The notes under the pieces were generated by a model that was not told the origin of the DNA, did no database searches, and saw only the letters and a program-made list of their open reading frames with translations. From Actinomycetes bacterium (GTDB lineage: Bacteria; Actinomycetota; Actinomycetes; Propionibacteriales; Propionibacteriaceae): a stretch of DNA of 8,420 bases. A program made the translations under genes and the position numbers. The DNA lies in the NCBI GenBank assembly GCA_029778515.1, contig JAKOQD010000135.1, forward strand, positions 1 through 8,420, read 5' to 3'. Below are positions 1 through 5,259 of this stretch, in pieces (position 1 is the stretch's first letter; every line of letters starts with the position of its first letter).

Positions 1-297
1 CTGAACTGCCCGTGGAGACCACGTCGACCTGCGGGCGACGGAGCCGAAGACCCGGACGTCCTCGCCGCCGATCGCCTGCACAGCAGCTAGCACCTGATCG
101 CGCGCCAGTTCGAGCTGTCGGGATGGGCGCACCTGGATCGCTTCTTCGAGAGCCGTTCGGACGGCGTCGATTGGCTGGCGGGCTCCGGTTTCGATGGCGG
201 CGATCAGCGGTTGCTTGACGCCTGAGGTTCGAGCCAGCTCACGCTGGCTCACGCGTGCGGCTGCGCGACGAGTCCTGAGTCGCTCGCCGAAGCTCAG
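1..297 (-). CDS. XRE-family HTH / nucleotidyltransferase (MNT) fusion protein, 5' part only
   Basis: Seen on the minus strand: an open frame of 99 codons running off the left edge. Residues about 2-50 form an XRE/Cro-type helix-turn-helix (FGERLRTRRAAARVSQREL, then SGVKQPLIAAIETGARQP), the pattern of a DNA-binding autoregulator. After a short linker, residues 81-89 read VRVFGSVAR, the nucleotide-binding FGSxAR signature opening a minimal nucleotidyltransferase (MNT) domain. No ATG, GTG or TTG lies between the in-frame TAA (332-330) and the HTH. The best start is CTG at 297-295, preceded by the Shine-Dalgarno AGGAGAG; the next candidate, GTG at codon 16, would remove helix 1. HTH-MNT fusions are known in actinobacteria, often beside HEPN-domain genes as MNT/HEPN toxin-antitoxin pairs, so a HEPN partner beyond the edge is possible (inference). 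After GSVAR the frame leaves the usual GxxxxSDxD pattern, so a frameshift at the edge cannot be excluded. Confidence 0.6.
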   Translation of the reverse strand, partial: MSFGERLRTRRAAARVSQRELARTSGVKQPLIAAIETGARQPIDAVRTALEEAIQVRPSRQLELARDQVLAAVQAIGGEDVRVFGSVARRSTWSPRAVQ

Positions 298-310
298 TTC
301 TCTCCTGGGA

Positions 311-326
311 AGATGAGAACTCGTCT
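311..326. promoter_or_regulatory. 16-bp dyad upstream of the XRE-MNT gene, candidate operator
   Basis: AGATGAGAACTCGTCT is a near-perfect inverted repeat (7-bp arms around AA, one arm mismatch). On the minus strand it lies just upstream of the Shine-Dalgarno (CCCAGGAGA) and just downstream of a weak -10-like GATAAC (332-327), so it would cover the transcription start. XRE regulators commonly bind such dyads in their own promoters; binding here is inferred, and no convincing -35 is visible. Confidence 0.3.
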
Positions 327-411
327 GTTATCGCACCAACGGCGGGGCCGTGCCGAAGCTCTATCGCTGCGGTCCGGTGCATGTGATCTCGTAGCCGCTA
401 CCGGGCACGAC

Positions 412-417
412 TACGCT
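412..417 (+). promoter_or_regulatory. -10 element of a leaderless promoter for the LysE-family gene
   Basis: TACGCT fits the actinobacterial TANNNT -10 pattern and ends 6 nt before the ATG at 424, which puts the expected transcription start on the ATG itself. There is no purine-rich Shine-Dalgarno ahead of this ATG, consistent with a leaderless mRNA. No clear -35 is visible. Confidence 0.4.
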
Positions 418-423
418 TCGGCC

Positions 424-1038
424 ATGCCGCCGACCTCGCAACTGCTGGCGTTCCTCGCCGTGGCCGTGGTGCTGATCCTGATTCCCGGGCCGAGCGTGCT
501 GTTCGTCGTCAGCCGCGCAGTTGCGATGGGTCGCGGCGCGGCCGTCCGCACCGCCCTCGGGAACGCCGTCGGCACACTGGTGCTGGTCGCGGCCGTCGCC
601 TTCGGCCTCGGTGCGCTGATCGCAGCCGCGACCATCAGCTACGAGATCATCCGGCTGGCCGGCGCGGCCTACCTGATCTACCTCGGTGTGCAGGCGATCC
701 GACACCGGCGTGAACTTGCCGTGCCGGACGCGGCTCCGTCCAACCGTCGGGTGCTCGCCGAAGGCTTCGTAGTCGGACTCACCAACCCGAAGACCGCGGT
801 CTTCTTCGCCGCGATGCTGCCGCAGTTCATCGATCCGGCGCAGCCGGCCCTCCCGCAATTGCTGCTACTCGGTGCGGTCTTCGTCGCGATCGCAGCGCTC
901 TGCGACTCGCTGTGGGGGCTGTTCGCCGGCACGGCACGCAGCTGGTTCGCGTCCTCGCCGCGCCGGCTGCGTCGGCTGAGCGCAACCGGCGGCGGCGTGA
1001 TGATCGCCCTCGGCGCCCGGCTGGCGATCAGCGATTGA
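424..1038 (+). CDS. LysE/RhtB-family amino acid exporter
   Basis: A 204-residue inner-membrane protein of the LysE/RhtB translocator superfamily, which exports amino acids or related small molecules by proton-coupled transport. Visible are the N-terminal hydrophobic helix followed by PGPS (residues 21-24) and [21 protein letters not shown], the helix [16 protein letters not shown] (78-93), and the [11 protein letters not shown] motif (114-124) before [11 protein letters not shown]. About five to six hydrophobic segments are present, and the length is normal for the family (about 200-210). The frame is open further upstream to an ATG at 313, but those 37 residues are polar and unlike the family; ATG 424 begins the first transmembrane segment directly and has a -10 box 6 nt ahead. 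The gene converges on fumC, and the two overlap by 11 bp. The substrate cannot be told from sequence. The neighbouring regulator is of XRE type, not the LysR type often paired with exporters. Confidence 0.88.
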   Translation: MPPTSQLLAFLAVAVVLILIPGPSVLFVVSRAVAMGRGAAVRTALGNAVGTLVLVAAVAFGLGALIAAATISYEIIRLAGAAYLIYLGVQAIRHRRELAVPDAAPSNRRVLAEGFVVGLTNPKTAVFFAAMLPQFIDPAQPALPQLLLLGAVFVAIAALCDSLWGLFAGTARSWFASSPRRLRRLSATGGGVMIALGARLAISD

Positions 1039-2419
1039 CCCCGATCATCGTGGTCACGTCCAGCGCCGTGGCCAACTGCTCCTCGGTGATTTCGCCGCGC
1101 TCGACGTAGCCGAGGTCGCGGACGGCGTCCGCCACGGTCAAGTTCGCCTTCACCGAATGCTTGGCGATCTTCGCCGCCGCCTCGTAGCCGACGATCCGGT
1201 TCAGCGGGGTCACGATGGACGGCGACGACTCGGCCAACTGCCGGCACCGCTCCACGTTGGCCTCGATCCCGTCCACGCAGCGGGTGGCCAGCACTCGCGA
1301 GACGTTGCCGATCAGGGTGATCGACTCCAGCAGGTTGCGGGCCATCACCGGCAGCATCACCAGCAGGTCGAAGTTGCCCTGCGCACCGGCGAACGCGATC
1401 GCGGCGTCGTTCCCGATCACCTGCGCGGCCACCATCACCGTCGCCTCCGGCAGCACTGGGTTCACCTTGCCGGGCATGATCGAGGAGCCCGGCTGCAGGT
1501 CGGGCAGCGAGATCTCGCCGATCCCCGTGCGTGGTCCTGAACCCATCCAGCGCAGGTCGTTGGCGATCTTGGTCAGGCTCACCGCGATCGTCCGCAGCGC
1601 CCCGGATGTCTCCACCAGCGAGTCCTGGGCGGCCTGGGCCTCGAAGTGGTTTGGCGCCTCCACGAACGGCAGCGAGAGGTTCGCCGCAATCAGTTCGATC
1701 ACCCGCGCGGAGAACCCGTCCGGGGTGTTGATGCCGGTGCCGACCGCAGTGCCGCCCAGCGGAAGTTCGCACAGCCGGGGGAGCGCCGCGCGCACCCGCT
1801 CGATGCCGTAGCGCACCTGGGTGGCGTAGCCGCTGAACTCCTGGCCGAGCGTGATCGGGGTCGCATCCATCAGGTGGGTGCGACCGGATTTCACCACGCT
1901 CGCGTATTCGGCCGACTTCGCTTCCAGGGACGCGGCCAGCGTCTCCAGCCCTGGGAACAGCGTCTCGTGGATAGCCTGCACGGCCGCGATGTGGATCGAC
2001 GAAGGGAACACGTCGTTCGACGACTGGGACGCGTTCACCTGGTCATTCGGGTGCACCGGACGGCCGAGCCCTCGCGAGGCCAGATTGGCCACCACCTCGT
2101 TGGCGTTCATATTGGACGAGGTGCCTGAGCCGGTCTGGAAGACGTCGATCGGGAACTGGTCGTCGTGCTGACCGGCGATCACCTCCTCGGACGCGGCCAC
2201 GATCGCGTCCGCCACATCCGGTGACAGCACGCCCAGCTCGGCGTTGGCCAGAGCGGCCGCGCGTTTGATCTGGGCGAGCGCGGCGATGTGGTGGCTGGAC
2301 AGGCCGCGTCCCGAAATCGGGAAATTCTCGACGGCGCGCTGCGTCTGGGCTGCGTACAGAGCGCTCGCCGGAACTCGGACCTCGCCCATGGTGTCGTGTT
2401 CGATGCGGTACTCGGTCAT
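1028..2419 (-). CDS. fumC: class II fumarate hydratase
   Basis: A 463-residue cytosolic class II (iron-independent) fumarase, which reversibly hydrates fumarate to L-malate in the TCA cycle and acts as a homotetramer. Motifs in order: [14 protein letters not shown] (96-109), SSND (133-136), [17 protein letters not shown] (178-194, with the conserved His182), and the superfamily signature [11 protein letters not shown] (311-321), whose mobile loop carries the catalytic serine. The combination with [17 protein letters not shown] at the N-terminus separates it from aspartase and argininosuccinate lyase. The length is typical. The ATG at 2419-2417 is chosen because AGAGGAG lies just upstream and homologues start here; the frame stays open upstream without similarity. 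It is monocistronic and divergent from the ATL gene with only 61 bp between them; its 3' end overlaps the exporter gene. A possible -10 is TATCGT on the minus strand at 2447-2442. Confidence 0.96.
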   Translation of the reverse strand: MTEYRIEHDTMGEVRVPASALYAAQTQRAVENFPISGRGLSSHHIAALAQIKRAAALANAELGVLSPDVADAIVAASEEVIAGQHDDQFPIDVFQTGSGTSSNMNANEVVANLASRGLGRPVHPNDQVNASQSSNDVFPSSIHIAAVQAIHETLFPGLETLAASLEAKSAEYASVVKSGRTHLMDATPITLGQEFSGYATQVRYGIERVRAALPRLCELPLGGTAVGTGINTPDGFSARVIELIAANLSLPFVEAPNHFEAQAAQDSLVETSGALRTIAVSLTKIANDLRWMGSGPRTGIGEISLPDLQPGSSIMPGKVNPVLPEATVMVAAQVIGNDAAIAFAGAQGNFDLLVMLPVMARNLLESITLIGNVSRVLATRCVDGIEANVERCRQLAESSPSIVTPLNRIVGYEAAAKIAKHSVKANLTVADAVRDLGYVERGEITEEQLATALDVTTMIGVNR

Positions 2420-2441
2420 GGTGCTCCTCTCACTCGGTTCC

Positions 2442-2447
2442 ACGATA
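2442..2447 (-). promoter_or_regulatory. possible -10 of the fumC promoter
   Basis: Minus-strand TATCGT matches TANNNT and would start transcription near 2435, leaving a short leader that contains AGAGGAG before the ATG at 2419. The -35 position shows no consensus, so this is tentative. Confidence 0.3.
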
Positions 2448-2468
2448 GGCCCGCCGCCCGCGGCCTCG

Positions 2469-2474
2469 TAGAGT
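2469..2474 (+). promoter_or_regulatory. -10 element of a leaderless promoter for the ATL gene
   Basis: TAGAGT (TANNNT) ends exactly 6 nt before the ATG at 2481, so transcription should begin at or next to the start codon. No Shine-Dalgarno precedes that ATG. The box lies in the 61-bp spacer shared with divergent fumC. Confidence 0.42.
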
Positions 2475-2480
2475 GCAGTC

Positions 2481-2774
2481 ATGCCCAGCATGGCCGAGCT
2501 CGCCGACAGCATCCTGCTGGTGGCGGACGCGATCCCCTCCGGCCGGGTGAGCACTTACGGCGACATCGCCCGGGTGGTCGGCTGCGGGCCGAGGTTGGTG
2601 GCCCGGGTCCTCGCCGGCAGCGGCGGGGAGACGTGCTGGTGGCGGGTGATCCGAGCGGACGGAACCATCGCCGCGCCCCTGGTCGCGGAGGCGTCCGAGC
2701 GGCTCATCGGGGAGGGCGTCAGCGTCCGCGCAGGACGCGTAGACCTGTCCCGCTACCGCGCCGAACTCGACTGA
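2481..2774 (+). CDS. alkyltransferase-like (ATL) protein, MGMT DNA-binding-domain homologue
   Basis: A 97-residue protein matching the C-terminal DNA-binding domain of O6-alkylguanine-DNA alkyltransferase: [27 protein letters not shown] (18-44), then [12 protein letters not shown] (52-63). ATL proteins bind O6-alkylguanine, flip it out and hand the lesion to nucleotide excision repair without dealkylating it. In MGMT the site reads PCHRV, with Cys accepting the alkyl group; here it reads CWWRV, so Trp53 is at the acceptor position and the single Cys52 sits where the proline belongs. Arg38 in GPR is in place to be the intercalating arginine finger. The size of about 100 residues is usual for ATLs, which lack the MGMT N-terminal domain. 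A second Met at codon 4 is an alternative start, but the -10 box at exactly 6 nt favours 2481. It stands alone upstream of a tRNA unit with its own promoter. Confidence 0.85.
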   Translation: MPSMAELADSILLVADAIPSGRVSTYGDIARVVGCGPRLVARVLAGSGGETCWWRVIRADGTIAAPLVAEASERLIGEGVSVRAGRVDLSRYRAELD

Positions 2775-2807
2775 TCGAGGCGGCCGAACCGCGTCCCAAC
2801 GCTCGAT

Positions 2808-2837
2808 TTGGGGCGAACGCCCAAACTGGGGTAGTGT
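2808..2837 (+). promoter_or_regulatory. promoter of the tRNA-Thr/tRNA-Met/rpmG unit
   Basis: TAGTGT (2832-2837) is a good -10, preceded at 18 nt by TTGGGG (2808-2813), a partial -35. The predicted start near 2844 leaves about 7 nt before mature tRNA-Thr. An inverted repeat TTTGGG/CCCAAA (2807-2812 and 2820-2825, 7-nt loop) overlaps the -35 and spacer; it lacks a T tract, so it is not a clear terminator for the ATL gene. Confidence 0.45.
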
Positions 2838-2850
2838 CAACCGCTGTCCG

Positions 2851-2923
2851 GCCCCTATAGCTCAGTCGGCAGAGCGTCTCCATGGTAAGGAGAAGGTCTG
2901 CGGTTCGATTCCGCATGGGGGCT
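2851..2923 (+). tRNA. thrT: tRNA-Thr (anticodon GGT)
   Basis: A full cloverleaf of 73 nt. The acceptor stem pairs GCCCCTA (2851-2857) with TGGGGGC (2916-2922), discriminator T2923. The D arm is AGCTCAGTCGGCAGAGC. The anticodon stem TCTCC/GGAGA encloses the loop ATGGTAA, giving anticodon GGT for ACC/ACT codons. The T arm is TGCGG-TTCGATT-CCGCA. CCA is not encoded, so it must be added post-transcriptionally. It is the first product of the thrT-metT-rpmG unit, an order conserved in actinobacteria. Confidence 0.97.
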
Positions 2924-2927
2924 CTGT

Positions 2928-2977
2928 GTTCGGATTGCGGAGTTACCGCCCGCGTCCCAGCGAAGCTGGATCCGAAC
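2928..2977 (+). other. structured spacer between tRNA-Thr and tRNA-Met (possible three-way junction)
   Basis: GTTCGGAT (2928-2935) is perfectly complementary to ATCCGAAC (2970-2977). Inside are two more hairpins: GCGG/CCGC (2937-2940 and 2946-2949, loop AGTTA) and CCAGC/GCTGG (2957-2961 and 2965-2969, loop GAA). The spacer can therefore fold into a closed three-way junction between the two tRNAs. It could guide RNase processing or keep the spacer from misfolding with the tRNAs. There is no T tract, so it is not an intrinsic terminator. Its function is unknown. Confidence 0.4.
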
Positions 2978-2979
2978 GG

Positions 2980-3055
2980 GGCGGGATAGCTCAGGCGGTA
3001 GAGCAAGCGGCTCATAATCGCTGTGTCGCGGGTTCAAGTCCCGCTCCCGCTACCA
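2980..3055 (+). tRNA. metT: elongator tRNA-Met (anticodon CAT)
   Basis: A cloverleaf of 76 nt including an encoded CCA (3053-3055). The acceptor stem pairs GGCGGGA (2980-2986) with TCCCGCT (3045-3051), ending in a G1-U72 wobble, with discriminator A3052. The anticodon stem AGCGG/TCGCT encloses CTCATAA, giving anticodon CAT. The T arm is GCGGG-TTCAAGT-CCCGC. The anticodon stem lacks the three G-C pairs typical of initiator tRNA (GGG/CCC), and together with the position next to rpmG this marks it as the elongator species. Of the three tRNAs in the window only this one encodes CCA. Confidence 0.96.
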
Positions 3056-3086
3056 AAAGTAGAACTCGCAAGGGAAAGAGGAAGTC

Positions 3087-3257
3087 ATGGCCAAGAAGCA
3101 AGCCGACGTTCGGCCCAAGATCACCTTGGCATGCACCCAGTGCAAGGAACGGAACTACATCACCAAGAAGAATCGGCGCAACGACCCCGATCGCATGGAG
3201 TTGAAGAAGTTCTGCCCGAAGTGCCACGTGCATACTGCGCACCGCGAGACCCGCTGA
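3087..3257 (+). CDS. rpmG: 50S ribosomal protein L33
   Basis: A 56-residue basic zinc-ribbon protein of the large ribosomal subunit near the E site. The sequence [19 protein letters not shown] and the later [17 protein letters not shown] are diagnostic. Four cysteines in two CxxC pairs (C16/C19 and C43/C46) make this the zinc-binding C+ paralogue; many actinobacteria also carry a cysteine-free C- form used under zinc starvation. The ATG at 3087 follows a purine-rich AGAGGAAG ribosome-binding region. It lies 31 nt after the CCA of tRNA-Met with no visible promoter between, so it is probably cotranscribed with the two tRNAs and released by processing. A strong terminator follows 15 nt after the stop codon. 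Confidence 0.97.
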   Translation: MAKKQADVRPKITLACTQCKERNYITKKNRRNDPDRMELKKFCPKCHVHTAHRETR

Positions 3258-3272
3258 CCCAAGCCTCATCGA

Positions 3273-3306
3273 GCCGCCCGCCGACCGCGGGCGGCTTCGT
3301 TGCGTT
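3273..3306 (+). terminator. intrinsic terminator after rpmG
   Basis: A perfect 9-bp GC stem, GCCGCCCGC (3273-3281) with GCGGGCGGC (3287-3295), has a 5-nt loop CGACC and is followed by the T-rich TTCGTTGCGTTT. This ends the tRNA-Thr/tRNA-Met/rpmG unit. Confidence 0.8.
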
Positions 3307-3321
3307 TGCCCACCAACGGTC

Positions 3322-3359
3322 TGCACGATCCTGAACCGTGTTCGGTGCAGGATCATGCA
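3322..3359. repeat. 38-nt imperfect dyad upstream of hadA
   Basis: The segment folds on itself: TGCACGATCCTG (3322-3333) pairs with CAGGATCATGCA (3348-3359) with one C/A mismatch, and inside it ACCG (3335-3338) pairs with CGGT (3343-3346) around the loop TGTT. That gives 15 base pairs with two mismatches. No T tract follows on either strand, so an ordinary intrinsic terminator is unlikely. It ends 22 nt before the hadA -10 box, suiting an operator or binding site. Function unknown. Confidence 0.45.
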
Positions 3360-3381
3360 CGCCGATGAGACTTCTGCCGGA

Positions 3382-3387
3382 TAACCT
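3382..3387 (+). promoter_or_regulatory. -10 element of a leaderless promoter for hadA-hadB-murB
   Basis: TAACCT (TANNNT) ends 6 nt before ATG 3394, giving a predicted start on the ATG. There is no Shine-Dalgarno upstream of that ATG, unlike hadB and murB downstream, which have good ones. A GTG directly after the box (3388) would lie upstream of the predicted transcript start, which argues for ATG 3394. Confidence 0.42.
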
Positions 3388-3393
3388 GTGCCA

Positions 3394-3822
3394 ATGCCGA
3401 TCAGCGAAGAACACGTCGGGCGCAGCTACCCGGCGACCGCGCCCTATCAGGTGAGCCGAGCCAAGATCGCCGAGTTCGCCGCCGCCCTCGGGGATGCCGC
3501 CAACCCGGCCTACGCCGGCACCGACCCGATCGCCCCGCCCACCTTCGCAGTGGTGTTGGCCGCGGCAGCCTGGGACGCGATGTTCGACGATCCCGACCTC
3601 GAACTCAGCCTCAGCCGGACGGTGCACGCCGACCAGCGCTTCGCTTGGCAGCGGCCGCTCCGAGCCGGCGACGAGGTGACCGCCACCTTGCGAATCGAGA
3701 AGGTAAGGGCTCGCGGCCCGATGGCGATCATCACGATCGCGGTCGACCTGGCCACCGCAGCCGGCGAGGAACTCTGCACGGCCACCTCCACCCTGATGCA
3801 CACCCAGGAGGCAGCGGCATGA
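3394..3822 (+). CDS. hadA: MaoC/FAS1-type dehydratase subunit, HadA-like (UPF0336)
   Basis: A 142-residue hot-dog-fold protein of the FAS1-type dehydratase N-terminal/MaoC group. It starts GRSYPATAPYQVSRAKIAEFAAALGD, has the actinobacterial APPTFAVVL segment, and VHADQRFAWQRPLRAGDEVTATLRIEKVRARG in the position of the conserved HadA core. In mycobacteria HadA pairs with HadB: HadA supplies substrate-channel structure while HadB carries the catalytic residues of the (3R)-hydroxyacyl-ACP dehydratase of FAS-II. No D-x4-H hydratase motif is visible here, consistent with a non-catalytic partner. The stop TGA overlaps the hadB start (ATGA), implying translational coupling and equimolar synthesis. 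GTG 3388 would add two residues. Without hadC or mycolate context, the true acyl substrate is uncertain. Confidence 0.82.
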   Translation: MPISEEHVGRSYPATAPYQVSRAKIAEFAAALGDAANPAYAGTDPIAPPTFAVVLAAAAWDAMFDDPDLELSLSRTVHADQRFAWQRPLRAGDEVTATLRIEKVRARGPMAIITIAVDLATAAGEELCTATSTLMHTQEAAA

Positions 3823-4226
3823 GCATCGAAGCGTCCGTCGGCCAGGAACTGCCCGGCTTCACCCGTACCTTCACCAGAGCAGATCTGGTCCGCTACGCCG
3901 GTGCGTCCGGCGATTTCAACCCGATCCACTGGTCGAACCCTGCGGCCGCGGCGCTCGGCCTGCCGGATGTGATCGCCCACGGCATGCTCACCATGGGCAC
4001 CGCGCTGCGCGTGGTCACTGACTGGACGGGCGATCCGGCCCGGGTGCTCAACTACTTCGTCCGTTTCAGCAAGCCGGTTGTCGTCCCCGAGACCGACGGG
4101 GCCGAGGTCCGCTTCAGCGGCACGGTGACCAAGGTCGAGGACGGGGTTGCGACAGTGCGCATCGAGGCCGTCGCCGGTGAAGTGGCCGTGCTCGGCGCGG
4201 CGACCGCAGAGGTGTCTGTTGGCTGA
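3819..4226 (+). CDS. hadB: MaoC-like (R)-specific hydratase/dehydratase subunit, HadB-like
   Basis: A 135-residue single hot-dog MaoC dehydratase. The hydratase-2 motif YAGASGDFNPIHW (26-38) supplies catalytic Asp32 and His37, followed by the conserved AHGMLTMG (53-60). It should be the active half of a heterodimer with the upstream HadA-like protein, dehydrating a (3R)-hydroxyacyl thioester or hydrating its enoyl counterpart. The ATG is preceded by a perfect AGGAGG at 7 nt spacing and overlaps the hadA stop by 4 nt. Its own end overlaps the murB start by 8 nt. In M. tuberculosis this locus continues with hadC, a second HadA-like subunit; here none follows. Whether the pair serves fatty acid synthesis or another acyl-CoA/ACP pathway cannot be decided from the sequence. 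Confidence 0.87.
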   Translation: MSIEASVGQELPGFTRTFTRADLVRYAGASGDFNPIHWSNPAAAALGLPDVIAHGMLTMGTALRVVTDWTGDPARVLNYFVRFSKPVVVPETDGAEVRFSGTVTKVEDGVATVRIEAVAGEVAVLGAATAEVSVG

Positions 4227-5256
4227 ACTGCTCGCCGACCACACCACCTTCCGGGTGGGCGGTCCGGCCCGAGCCTGGGCAGAGCCCGAGACCGAGGCTG
4301 AGCTGATCGACCTGGTCAGCAGCGCGGACGCCAGGGGCGAGCCGGTACTGATCCTCGGCGGCGGCTCCAACGTGCTGGTCGCGGACGCGGGCTTCGACGG
4401 CACGGTGATCCAGCTCGGACGCCTGCGCGGCGTGCACACCGAGGACGTGGCCGCCTGTTCGGGCGCGTTCATCGACGTGGCCGCCGGTGAACCCTGGGAC
4501 GCGTTCGTCGAGCGCTCGGTGCACGCCGGCCACGTCGGCGTGGAGGCGCTCTCGGGCATCCCCGGCCTGGTCGGGGCCACCCCGATCCAGAACGTCGGCG
4601 CCTACGGCCAGGAGGTCAGCCAGACCATCGCCCGCGTCCGGCTCTGGGACCGCCAGGATCGGAAAGTGGTCACCCGCAGCGTCGCCGAATGCCACTTCGG
4701 CTACCGGCGTTCGCTGTTCAAGGCCCAGCCCGGACGCTGGGTGGTGCTCAGCGTGAGCTTCCAGTTCCGCCTAGGCGAACTGTCGACGCCGGTTCGCTAC
4801 GCCGAGCTTGCGAAAGCGCTGGGCATTCAACCGGGGGAGCGCGCGCCACTGGCCAAGGTGCGGCGGACGGTTCTCCAACTGCGCCGCGGCAAGGGCATGG
4901 TGCTCGATCAGGCTGATGCCGACACCTGGAGTGCCGGCAGTTTCTTCACCAACCCGCTGGTGCCGGCCGAGATCGCGGCCGCGTTGCCGGACGACGCGCC
5001 GCGCTACCCGCAGCCCGACGGCACGGTCAAGACCAGCGCGGCCTGGCTGATCGAACACGCCGGTTTCAGCCGCGGCTACGGCTTGGGCCTGGCCAGGTTG
5101 TCCAGCAAGCACACGCTGGCCATCACGAACCGTGGCTCGGCCCAGGCTGCCGACATCGTCGCGCTGGCGCGCGAAGTGCGTGCCGGTGTGGAGCGCGCGT
5201 ACGGCGTCCGTTTGGTACCTGAACCGGTACTGATCGGTGTCAGCCTGGATGCGTAG
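4219..5256 (+). CDS. murB: UDP-N-acetylmuramate dehydrogenase (UDP-N-acetylenolpyruvoylglucosamine reductase)
   Basis: A 345-residue cytosolic flavoenzyme that uses NADPH to reduce UDP-GlcNAc-enolpyruvate to UDP-MurNAc in peptidoglycan synthesis. Motifs: HTTFRVGGPA (8-17), the FAD-binding LILGGGSNVLVAD (44-56), GIPGLVGATPIQNVGAYGQEV (113-133), YRRS (162-165) with the active-site Arg, GSFFTNP (240-246) with the proton-donating Ser241, and VPEPVLIG (333-340) with Glu335. QNVGAYGQE, the Tyr of YRRS and the length of about 345 place it in type I MurB (E. coli type). The frame is open further upstream, but TTG 4219 is preferred: AGAGGTG lies 5 nt ahead and homologues begin close to HTTFRVGG. The start overlaps the hadB stop (TTGGCTGA), so translation is probably coupled; CTG 4216 is the alternative. 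It is probably cotranscribed with hadAB. Confidence 0.95.
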   Translation: MAELLADHTTFRVGGPARAWAEPETEAELIDLVSSADARGEPVLILGGGSNVLVADAGFDGTVIQLGRLRGVHTEDVAACSGAFIDVAAGEPWDAFVERSVHAGHVGVEALSGIPGLVGATPIQNVGAYGQEVSQTIARVRLWDRQDRKVVTRSVAECHFGYRRSLFKAQPGRWVVLSVSFQFRLGELSTPVRYAELAKALGIQPGERAPLAKVRRTVLQLRRGKGMVLDQADADTWSAGSFFTNPLVPAEIAAALPDDAPRYPQPDGTVKTSAAWLIEHAGFSRGYGLGLARLSSKHTLAITNRGSAQAADIVALAREVRAGVERAYGVRLVPEPVLIGVSLDA

Positions 5257-5259
5257 ACT
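5254..5259 (+). promoter_or_regulatory. possible -10 for the aminotransferase gene, overlapping the murB stop
   Basis: TAGACT fits TANNNT, and its first three bases are the murB stop codon. Transcription would start near 5266, giving a leader of about 57 nt that contains the palindrome GCGCCGGCGC (5291-5300) and ends in AAAGGAA. No -35 consensus is visible. Read-through from murB is the alternative. Confidence 0.3.

Noticed and set aside
12..218. Plus-strand open frame of 68 codons at the left edge
   Set aside because: Arg-rich shadow of the XRE-MNT gene, whose minus-strand frame has clear HTH and FGSVAR motifs.
313..423. N-terminal extension of the exporter gene to the ATG at 313
   Set aside because: The extra 37 residues are polar and unlike the LysE/RhtB family, and the segment overlaps the dyad and 5' region of the divergent XRE gene. 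ATG 424 fits the family start and has a -10 box at 6 nt.
678..1772. Long minus-strand open frame of 364 codons
   Set aside because: It overlaps fumC in another frame and the exporter antisense; composition is Arg/Gly/Ala-rich shadow coding typical of high-GC DNA, with no recognisable motif.
2420..2554. Extension of fumC upstream of 2419 on the minus strand
   Set aside because: It would cover the divergent ATL start and has no fumarase similarity; the ATG at 2419 has a strong AGAGGAG upstream.
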